A stretch of 64,000 nucleotides of DNA. Source: Ananas comosus (lineage: Eukaryota; Streptophyta; Magnoliopsida; Poales; Bromeliaceae). The stretch is from positions 1,184,810 through 1,248,809 of the forward strand of contig NC_033641.1 of assembly GCF_001540865.1 (NCBI RefSeq), written 5' to 3'. The notes under the pieces were generated by a model. The model ran no database searches, had not been told where the DNA came from, and saw nothing but the letters and a program-made list of their open reading frames with translations. Both the position numbers and the translations under genes were made by a program. Within the stretch, counting starts at the first letter, position 1. The number at the start of each line of letters is the position of its first letter. Below, in pieces: positions 23,324 through 33,019 of this stretch.

Positions 23324-23927
23324 TATCGTATATTTTATTATATATATATATACATTATTTTTTATTAACTAATTGATATCTCTATTGATATATCTATTAA
23401 TTTTTTTATAATTGTTGCTTTCATAATGGTGTTTGAGAGGTTACCATCTACCAATAGAGATTAATAGTTGTAATATTTAAGTAACAATATTTGTTATTTG
23501 ATAACAATTTATTTATTTATTATATTAGGTTGTGTACATGGGGCTTCAAATTGGAGACAGATCATATGGAAGCAACTCGGTATCATTATTGAATTTGGAA
23601 TTAAAAATGCTGTGAAGTATTACCTAATAAAAAAGTCTTGGGTAGTTAGCAGGGTACCATCGATAGCTATGCAAAGCTAAAGCTAACTTTTTGAGCAATA
23701 TATTTGTAGCGATAGGTGCCTACAATATTGAAAAAAAAATTAATTTTTATATAATATATAAATTTTAGCATGTTGTTCGTTTTATAAAAAAATTTTGTAA
23801 AAAATATATATTTATACAAAACATAATTTATTGTATATTTTATTATAAACATATATTATATTTTTTATAACTTATTAATTTTTTTTATTGAATTTGCTTA
23901 TTGATTGAAGAAAAACATTTTCACTTA

Positions 23928-24337
23928 GGATGTGTTTGGTTGCACGTAAAACTATGGAAAAAAAAAAATTTCGGTGGAAAAAATATTTTACGTTATTTAT
24001 GTTTGGTTTGTTGGAAAAGAAAAATAGTTTTCCACGACGGTTATTTAGTTGAAAGAAAAAAAAGTTATAAATAAAAATTATTATATAATTTTTTTATTTT
24101 ACATTTTTATATTATTTAATATAATTTATATCATATTATATATATTAGTATTATAGTTTATATTTATAATAAAAATTATTTAAATATATTATGCAATAAT
24201 TAATTATAATATAATATATAATAGTATTATATATTTAATACTATAAATAAATTACTGGATATAAATATTAAATAATAAATATATTTATAATAAAATATTA
24301 TTTTAAAATATGTAATATATAATATATATATAATATA

Positions 24338-24403
<66 letters not shown>

Positions 24404-25511
24404 TAAATAAAATATTCCGACCAATGACAGACGGAATCCAAAAGGAATAAAATAATATTACTATGAATGATTATGATTTAATTTGTTAAAAATATCTCAA
24501 ATAAAAACAACGCGTTATGATTAATCTATTAAATATAAATAATATTTCTACGAATGGTTATGATTAATTTGTTAAAAATATCTCAAATCAATAAGAACGG
24601 TTATATTATGATCATCATTAAATCTCTACTATATAAAAATTTATTCTCTAAAAATGCTTATGATCAATTTGTTAAAAAAAAATCTCAATAAGAACAGTTA
24701 TGATCAAATTTATTAAAAATAGCATTTCTATCATCTATAAATTTAATCTTATGAGAATTATAATCAATTTGTTAAAAAAATACCTCAAATAAAACAAACT
24801 GTTATGATCAATTTGTAAAAAAATAGCATTCATATTTATCTATTTTACATTAAAATTTGAGTTTAATTATAATTTAATTTAATTTTTATATCAAATTTAA
24901 TTAACAATTAATTTTTTTATTACAGTGGATCAATCTTAAATTTTTAAATTTGAAAATAAATATAAATTAATTTTGATGCTTTTGTTTAAAACAAATATTT
25001 AAATTTAATCATCAAAAATCAAAAAGTATATGAAAATGTTCGATATATATAAAAAAAAAACGCGGTAGGATATTGTAAATATTTTAATAAAATATAATAT
25101 ATTAATTTATAAATATAGTTTTTATTATAAAATTTTGGATTTTATAATGTACCATTTATATTGGTTTGAAAATATATTATAATATTAATTGTTACGTGCA
25201 TTCCGTATCAACTAGTATATATATAAAAAAAGTTGGAGAGAGAGGTCACCCCACCCAGTGGATCTCTCTCGCGGTCCACGAGGTGGGGTGCGCCTCGTGG
25301 ACCACGCAGGTTCACACCTCTCCCAACGCGGCGGAAAATGGTTTTTGTTTCCTGCTCGTTTCGAGCAGAAAACAAAAATCTCTGTTTTCCTCAGATTTAT
25401 AAAAAAAAAGTTTTTTCGAAAAAAAATTTTACGGACAACAAACGCTCGAAATCATACTTTTCAATTAAAAATTTGTTTTCCCGGCGATTTTATAGAGAAC
25501 CAAACAGCCCC
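23928..25511. mobile_element. Element X: ~1.6-kb non-autonomous DNA transposon, copy A
   Basis: The left end GGATGTGTTTGGTTGCACGT and the reverse complement of the right end, GGGGCTGTTTGGTTCTCTAT, share a TGTTTGGTT core. The interior is very AT-rich, with repeated TATGATCAATTTGTTAAAAA phrases. Near the right end is a GC-rich block with an 11-bp perfect hairpin (25273-25283 with 25293-25303). A second copy lies at about 26765-28281 and a partial one at about 44465-45030. Short coding-looking frames over the GC block are not conserved between copies. Confidence 0.6.
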
Positions 25512-25592
25512 TTACTATCAAATGAGAGTGTAAAATGAGAATCTTATTGCATAACTATGGACTCAAAATCACTTCTATAAACTTCTGATAAT

Positions 25593-25640
<48 letters not shown>

Positions 25641-25644
<4 letters not shown>

Positions 25645-26167
25645 GAGTGCTAGGCTGATATACTATCGTAGCACGGAGTCCGTGCTACCAAGTTTTTTTT
25701 AATTATGCGGCTTCCAAATCGACGATCGGGCTCGTTAGATTTGATTACACTATAAAAAGTATTTGGAAACTAAATTTTTTAATTTTTCGACATCATTTAC
25801 CTATCAACGAGTAATTTAAAATGAACGGCTGAAATAAAAATCTCATAAAAAATGATGATAAAAATTTTAATTTAAAATCAAAGTTACTGATCTTACTCTA
25901 AATAGTGAAAAGAATTTTCTTTAAAATTTTTATCAGATTTGGATTGTTTTACACGTTAAATTCACAAACGCGTTACATCTACCATTAAAATTGTCAATTT
26001 GGACCTTTTGTCCACTAGCAAATGATGTGGAAAAATTATAAATTTAGTTTTCAAATACTTTTAATAGTGTAGATCAAGTTATGGAGCGATCGTCGATTGG
26101 AAACCCATAATTGAAAACAACTTGTAGCACGGAGACTCCTGCTATCGATAGTATACCAGCCTAACTC

Positions 26168-26172
<5 letters not shown>
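25641..26172. mobile_element. MITE family B in a (TA)n tract, copy A
   Basis: Terminal inverted repeats of about 50 bp: TATAGAGTGCTAGGCTGATA on the left, mirrored by the right end at 26125-26172, both including GTAGCACGGAG and the ACTATCG motif. (TA)n runs border both sides (25596-25640 and 26169-26216). Non-coding. Confidence 0.75.
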
Positions 26173-26217
<45 letters not shown>

Positions 26218-26218
<1 letters not shown>

Positions 26219-26758
26219 TTGAGCTAGAATACTCTCGATAGTAAACGGGGCGTTTTACTATCGAGTTGTTTTCGATGATAGAGCTTCCAATTGACGATCG
26301 GCTCGCTTGAACATGATCTATACCACTTGAAGTGTTTAGAAATCAAATTTCAATCTTTTTCGACATATTTGCCTAATGATCAAGGGTTTAAATTATAATT
26401 TTAATGAGTGGATAAAGAGACGTTTTCTCGTTTAACGGTGTAAAGATATCCAAATCAATTGAATTTTTGTTAGAAAATTCGTTAAACTATTTAAAACAAG
26501 ATCTATACTCTTGATCTTGATTGCAAGACTCCTATCATCATTTTTAAAGAATATTCATTTCAGCCATTCATTTTTTGTTCACTAGATGGATAAAAGAACA
26601 ATATCGAAGTGCGTGAAATTTGATTTCTAGGTAGTTTTAAATGGTATAGATCATATTTAACGGAGCCGATCGTCAATTTGGAAGCGTCTATCATCGAAAA
26701 CAACTCGATAGTAAAACGCCCTGTTTACTATCAGAGAGTATTCTAGCCTCAACCTCTA
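26218..26758. mobile_element. MITE family C in a (TA)n tract, copy A
   Basis: Terminal inverted repeats of about 60-70 bp: GAGCTAGAATACTCTCGATA with CGTTTTACTATCGAGTTGTT on the left, mirrored at 26696-26758. The left end abuts a (TA)n run. Families B and C share internal phrases (GACGATCGGCTC, ACACTTNAAGTGTTTAGAAA-like), so they are probably related. Confidence 0.75.
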
Positions 26759-26764
26759 CGTCCC

Positions 26765-28377
26765 GAGGTTATTTAGTTGAAAGGAAAAAAAAGTTTTAAA
26801 TTAAAAATTATTATATACATTTTTTTATTTTACATTTTATTTAAATTAATATATAATTATATCATAATTATATATATTGAGTATTATAGTTAGTATATTT
26901 AATAATAAATATATTTAAAATATATTATTTGAATAATTAAATATATATGATTAATAGTATTAATAGTATATATTAGATACTATAAATAAATACTGGATAT
27001 AAATATTAAAATAAGAATATATTATATAATAAATATATTTTGTAAAATATGTATAGTATATATATATAATATATATATTATTATATATATATATGTAATA
27101 TATATATTATATAATGATAGTATTATATATATATATATATATTATTTAAAATAAAATATCCGACCAAATGACAGAACGGAATCCAAAAAGGATATAAATA
27201 ATATTACCTATGAATGGATTATGATTTAATTTTTATAAAATATCTACAAATTAAAAAAAACGGTTATGTTAATTATTTAAATATAAAATAATATTTTCTA
27301 CGAATGGTTTGATTATTTGTTAAAAAATAGATCTCAAATCAATAAGAACGGTATGATAATCTATTAAATCTTACTTATAAGAAAATTTTTCTCTAAAAAT
27401 GCTAATGGATCAATTTGTTAAAAAAAAATCTTCAAATAAGAACAGTTCTGATCTATTTTATTAAAAAACATAGCATTTTATCATCTAGAAATTTCTTATG
27501 AACGATTATGAATCAATTTGTTAAAAAATACCTGTCAATAAAAACAAACTGTTTTGATCAATTTGCTTAAAAATAATAGCATTCAAATTTATGCTATTTT
27601 ACATTAAAATTGAGTTAATTATAAATTTAATTTATTTGATATCAAATTTAATAACAATTAATTTTTTTTTACAGTTGGAATCAATCTTAAATGTTTAAAT
27701 TTGAAAATAAATATAAATTAATTTTTGATGCTTTTAGTTTAAAAACACTATTTTAATTTATTCATCAAAAATCAAAAAGTATATGAAATATGTTCGTATA
27801 TAATAAAAAAAAAGAGCGTGGATATGGTGTGAATTATTTCTAATAAATATAATATTATTAATTATATAAATATAGTTTATTATATAAAATTATGGATTAT
27901 TAATTGTACACATTTATATTTGGTTTTGAAAGTATATTTATAATATAATTGTTACGTGCACCTTTGCCGTACGTCAACTGTATATATATAAAAAAAAGTG
28001 GGGAGAGAGGAGGTCCCACCCAGTGGATCTTCTCTCGCGGGTCCACGAGTGGGCGTCCGCATGCGGACCACGCAGGTTCACACTCTGCCCAGCGCGGCGG
28101 AAAATGTTTTTGTTTCCTGCTCGTTATCGAGGCAGAGAAACAAAAAATCTCTGTCTTTCCTCAGATTTATAAATAAAAAAGTTTTTTCGAAAAAAAATTT
28201 TTACGGAAACAGACGCTCGAAATCATAACTTTTAATTAAAATGTTTGTTCCCGCGATTTTATAGAGAACCAAACAGCCCTTACTATCAATGCAAGTGTTA
28301 AAATGAAGAATCTTATTGATAACTATTGGACTCAAAATCACTTCTATAAACTTCTGTAATATTATTATATATTATCC

Positions 28378-28413
<36 letters not shown>

Positions 28414-29540
28414 AGAGTGCTCTGTGATATCTATTCGTAGCACGGAGGGTCTGTCTACCAGTTTTTTTTTATTATGCGGCTTCAATCACGTCGGCTCCGT
28501 TAGATTTGATCTACACTATAAAAAGTATTTGGAAACTAAATGTTTATTATTTTCTGACATCATTTTACCTAGATCAAAGAGTAATCTAAAAATGACGGAA
28601 ACTGAAATAAACATCATAAAAAATGATGAAAATGTTACATTTAAAATCAAGTTATGAGCATCTTCTCTAAATAGTCGAACAAGAATTTTCTTTAAAATTT
28701 ATTATCAGATTTTGATTGTTTTAACGTTAAATTCAAACGCGTTCATCTACCATAAATTGTCATTTGAGGACCTTTGTCACTATGAGCAAATGATGTCGGA
28801 AAATTATAATTTAGTTCCAATATTTTCATAGTGTAGTCAAGTCTAATGGAGCGATCGTCGATTGGAAACGCATATATATGAAAATGAGACAACCGCTGAT
28901 AGGTAGCACCGGAGAGCCTCCGTGCTATGATGTTCACCTAAACTATATAATATACCTATTATTAATTATTGCATATATATTTAATTATAGGTTGAGCTAG
29001 AATCTCTCGATAGTAACGGCGGCGTTTTACTATCGAGTTTTTATCGATATAGAGCTTCAACATTGACGATCGGCTCCGTATTGAAAATGATCTATCACTT
29101 GCAAGTGTTTAGAAATCAATTCAAATCTTTTGATCTATTTGCTAATGATTAACAAGGCAGCATTAAAAAATTTGATGAATAATGGTGCGTAGACTAAGGA
29201 ACGCTTTCTCGCTTTGAACGGTTGTAAAGAAATCCAAATCAATTTGAATTTTTGTTAAGAAATTCGCTTAAACTATTTAAAAACAGATCTATACTTTGTC
29301 TTGATTGCAAGGATCCTATCATATTTTTAAAGAATATTTCGTTTAGCCTTCATGTTTTTTGTTCACTAGATGGATAAGAGACAATATCGCAAGTCCTTCG
29401 TTTGAAATTTGTTTCTAGGTAGTTTTAAATGATTAGATATATTTACGGTCACCGATTCGTCAATTTGGAAGCGATCTATCTCGAAAACAACTCGATAGTA
29501 AACGCACCTGGTTTCTAGTCGAGGGTATTTAGCTTCACTC

Positions 29541-29545
<5 letters not shown>
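26765..29545. repeat. Second copy of the 24.04-26.76 kb block
   Basis: Repeats the whole order of the preceding block: right part of element X (to about 28281), MITE family B (about 28411-28950) and MITE family C (about 28990-29545). Compared with the first copy it has very many one-base insertions and deletions, plus some true substitutions in the GC-rich hairpin block near 28040-28075. Confidence 0.8.
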
Positions 29546-29570
<25 letters not shown>

Positions 29571-29576
<6 letters not shown>

Positions 29577-29885
29577 GAGCTGGAATACTATTAATAATAT
29601 TAAGACTATTTTGCTATCGAATTTTTGTCAATAGCAAAAAAGTTCAAACACTATTAATAGTATTTCAGCTCACATCTCTCTCTCTATATAGAATTGAGCT
29701 AAAATACTCCCAAAAGCACCAAAGGGTTGGTGCTTTTGGATTTGTAGTCCTTAGATGGAGTGATGTAGGATTATGATGATAATAGTAGGCGGTAGTAGAT
29801 GGAATAGTGTTTGATCCAAAGGCTAATAACAGTAGATTCAAGGGCTAGAAACCTAAAAGCACCAATGGCTTAGTGCTTTTATATA
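29571..29885. mobile_element. Two small adjacent MITE fragments
   Basis: 29571-29680 is a fold-back unit with TTGAGCTGGAATACTATTAA mirrored by TTAATAGTATTTCAGCTCAC. 29690-29885 is another, with AAAAGCACCAAAGGGTTGGT at the left and CCTAAAAGCACCAATGGCTT at the right. (TA)n tracts lie at 29541-29571 and 29879-29893. Confidence 0.6.
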
Positions 29886-29893
29886 TATATATA

Positions 29894-30588
29894 TGATCTA
29901 TTATATATTTTATTGGCTAAATTACAAAAAAAAAAAACCCGTTAATACCTACTTTTTTATTTACCCAATATCATTCAAAAATCTACATTTTGCTCTCTTA
30001 AAAAAATAAAAAATGTTCACTTTGGCCCTGTCGTCAGTATTCCATTAGGTTTCATTTATATCCTATTTTTACATCCAAAATATCCCTGAAACTCTCATCC
30101 TTCCTCATCCTTGGCCGCGCCGCCTCGCCGTCGCCCACCTCTCTATTCATGCGCGTACACACGCCCTCGGCCGCCTCCTCACCCTCGCCCTCGCCCACCT
30201 CTCTGTCCACACCCACCCCGAAAAAGATGATGGACCCTATCCGACATCACGGATCGTGGTGGGCCCCTCTAACTCAATCGTCGGCCGGCCCGACACGACA
30301 CGGCCTGTTATGGGCTTGGGCCATGCCCGCAGTTAGGGCCGCGGGCCAGCACGGGCTGACTGGGCGAGCACAGCCCAAACTCCTACGGACCTTAGGACTT
30401 GGGACCCAACCTGGCTCCCCAACTCCTAACGGTGAGGAAAAGAAGAGGTTTTTCTAAAAAAAACTCTTTTTTAAATATATTTTAAAAAAATAAATATTTA
30501 AAAATTATTTAAAATTTTTTTAAAAAGTAAAAAAATTCAAGTGCCAGGCAAACATTACACCGCTACATCGTACTAAACCTTTATAGGC
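29894..30588. other. Intergenic, GC-rich repeat near 30230-30420
   Basis: A GC-rich stretch rich in GGCCCGACACG / GGGCTTGGGCC phrases looks like a common plant repeat rather than a gene. A frame is open across 30149-30457, but its composition is explained by these repeats and no domain is recognisable. Confidence 0.4.
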
Positions 30589-30615
30589 GGTCCACCACCG
30601 CTGACGTGGTGGACC
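30589..30615. promoter_or_regulatory. 10-bp perfect inverted repeat with a TGACGTGG bZIP site
   Basis: GGTCCACCAC (30589-30598) and GTGGTGGACC (30606-30615) pair perfectly around a 7-base loop. TGACGTGG at 30602-30609 is the classic plant hexamer/ABRE-type bZIP core. It lies about 170 bases upstream of the first ATG of the probable de-epoxidase leader. Confidence 0.5.
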
Positions 30616-30721
30616 TGGTCCAGGTACAGTTTCCTCACTGGTGGGCTACGTTCCCATCGCCCTCTCCACACGCTCTCCTTATCCGAGTCTCGTTCCCACC
30701 ATTTCTTAACCCTAATCAACG

Positions 30722-30780
30722 GCTCTCTCTCTCTCTATCTCTCTCTCTATCTATCTATCTATCCGTCTCTCTCTCTCCCA
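30722..30780 (+). promoter_or_regulatory. CT-rich leader / core promoter of the de-epoxidase gene
   Basis: A run of CTCTCT and ATCT repeats ends just before an ATG in good context (CCACCATGC). Pyrimidine-rich tracts near the transcription start are common in plant genes. Confidence 0.45.
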
Positions 30781-30782
30781 CC

Positions 30783-33019
30783 ATGCCCTCGTCCCCTTCG
30801 TCTCCTTCATCCAGGTACGTAAATTTGTGTCATACATTTTTCTTTTTCTCTTTTTGGTTCCTCGGAAAATTTAGTATTCTTTGGCGCTACGTAGTTACGT
30901 ATTGTTGCTGTATTTTCCATTTTTTTAATATTAATTATATATTATATATTATATATAGAGAGAGAGAGTATGTTTTCTGCGCTTTCGAACGCACGGAGAA
31001 CTTCATGTGTTCAAGTTATTTTCGATGATGAGAGATCTAATTTGACAATTGACTCCATTAGATACGATTTACTTTATTAGAAATTTTATAATTTCTCGAC
31101 ATCATTAATAAAAGTGATCAAAAGCTTTCAAATATGACTATTTTAATGTTCGATGTAATACGTTTATAAGTTCAATGGTATAGAATAATTCAAATTAGGC
31201 GAAATTTTAATAGAAAATTCTACTTACCATCAAGAGTAAAATCAATACTTCTGATTTGAAAGTTAAATTTTTTATCATTGTTTTTGTGATATTTTTATTT
31301 TCAGCTGTTCATTTTAAGGCTATTCTTTCATTACGCAAATTATGTCAAAAAATTATGAAATTTGATTTTTTGATATTTCTAATAGCGTAGATTGTGTCGA
31401 ACAAAGCCGATCGTCGAATTGGATATCCCATTATTGAAAATAAAAACACGTAGGCCTCTGCACGTAGCTCTCTCTCTCTCTATATATATATGTGTGTGTG
31501 TGCGCGCGCGCGTGTGTGAGTGCGTAATTTGGAATATCAGCAGGAGGACTTTTTTCTCTTGTTATCATTGTTAAAAAAGGAAAAAAAAAACGGAAGCGAA
31601 AAAGGGTTGTATTTGAGTCTTTGTTTTTTGTTGCCAAACTAATACTTTGGATGTAAGGATTGCAAGCAATGCGCCATATCTTCTTACATTATTTATGTAA
31701 AAAAATTTTAAAAAAAGACAACGATGGCGAACAAGACTTTTATCTTTTGTTTACCCTTTAGTGTATAATTAATGAATTATTCACTCCAGGTGAGGTGCTG
31801 CATTTTTCAACTATATTCAATTTGGACGTAGGTTGAAATGCAATAGTAGCATGCAAATGCGACTACGGCAAACTAAAAGTATTTGTGTTAGGTGTTTTAG
31901 GAGTTTTAGCAAAACGGTAGGTATTATGTGAGGAGAATGAGAAAGTCCACTTGGGAGTTGATTTAAGCCCTCAGGAATCCGCATTTTGTGTGATTTACAT
32001 CACTGGTTGCTAAACTTGCTGCAAAATGTCATATTGGTGCGCCGAACTTTGTTACGGCTAATGCACTGAACTTTACTTTCTATTTCAATTGTGTTCATCC
32101 CTCTAGAAGTATTTTTACCGTCGCGATAAGTCGGATATAAGAAAATATCTCTAATAGGAGTTTTACTCTGCTCCTGGTAGCAAGCCTAATAGGAAATGCA
32201 TGTCACCTGCTCTAATAGGAGAGGTGATAGAGGAAGCGACGGAATGGAACTTGTGTCACTACATTGTGGATAGTAATTGAACCTTGGACCTCGTGAAACT
32301 GGAGGGACTCATGACTGGCTCAGATAACATGTTATTTAAAAGACCGATCTGACAGGAAACTGCTCAGTAATATTCCTAACAGGTATCGCTAGCGGTTACT
32401 TATAATTACTTGGCATAAAGGCTTAGCCATCGGGACATCGAAATTCCTCGATAATAAGCTTGCTATGAGGGGTTTAACTTTTCCCACTCAACTGTAAAGT
32501 GGGGATTGTGTGTACCACCATTGCCAGAAACCTCTCGCTATTGTCGCAGGGCGGTTAGATTTTTAACTGTGGTAGATAAATGGTATAACTGAAACCATTG
32601 TGCACTAGTTATTCAGTATATGCTGAGCTTTGCTTATTGCGAATCTAGGAATATAACAGCTTATTGTGAAGTTGACGCTACGCAAATGCCTTAGAATTCC
32701 AAAATGTGTTGATGTTATTTCCATCTAGGATCTGATGAGAAGAGAAGTCCTTATCTGCATATTGTCTTTCTACACATACTCAAACCTGTATCTTAAGTCG
32801 AGGCGTCCTCGAATTCATGGGGAAAATTCTCACTTATTTAAGAAAATGAAGCTTTTCAAGGACGTGTCGCATATATGAAAATTTTCAGATTTCACAGGTT
32901 TACACATAAGTAGATAATTTTTGCAGGGCTCTATTTGTAAATAACATTTACTTATTTTGCCCCCTTAAATCTTTTCTAGGTTGCATTGTCACTTCCACTC
33001 ATCAAGACATGACATTTAG
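30783..33019 (+). CDS. Probable spliced upstream ORF (23 aa) of the de-epoxidase
   Basis: ATG at 30783 opens a frame to a donor CAG|GTACGT at 30814. The natural acceptor TTTTCTAG|G at 32979 joins it to the first de-epoxidase exon, where the frame stops at 33017-33019, overlapping the main ATG (33009) in another frame. The joined peptide is 23 residues, Ser/Pro-rich then His-rich. It is either a regulatory uORF or an untranslated leader. The splice is inferred from site quality only. Confidence 0.45.
30815..32979 (+). other. Probable 5'UTR intron of the de-epoxidase gene
   Basis: This 2.17-kb interval has a good donor (GTACGT) and acceptor (TTTTCTAG). It contains a MITE related to families B/C at about 31015-31445, a (CT)n-(TA)n-(TG)n compound microsatellite at 31470-31515, and otherwise unremarkable sequence to 32979. 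Confidence 0.5.

Larger units (their letters stand above)
20895..23690 (+). pseudogene. Decayed papain-family (C1A) cysteine protease
   Basis: Pieces occur in the correct order. At 20918-20965 is the mature N-terminus, VDWREKGTITPVKDQ. Near 21085-21115, CCWAFATTA matches the catalytic-Cys segment. At 21127-21300 is a continuous stretch with LSVQQILDCSD and a later FDYIQDNDGV. Near 22545-22605, RPIAVSI matches the PVAVAI strand. At 22690-22850 is the C-terminal segment with GPPIGD, a His and a YYLIKK motif matching the catalytic-His and YWLVKNSWG regions. Stops and frameshifts are scattered throughout, and both Trp codons of the expected SWGSNWG have become stops. The C-terminal part is repeated at about 23410-23690. 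This is a dead gene; I give no repaired sequence. Confidence 0.8.

Noticed and set aside
25166..25538. Three overlapping frames over the GC-rich part of element X
   Set aside because: They are not kept in the other copy at 27949-28228 and show no domain; they follow the hairpin-rich repeat.
30149..30457. Open frame with Pro/Gly-rich product
   Set aside because: It overlies a GGCCCG-type repeat, has no splice partners and no recognisable domain.
31010..31445. Extra coding exon upstream of the de-epoxidase
   Set aside because: Its sequence matches the internal phrases of MITE families B/C, so it is an intronic transposon.
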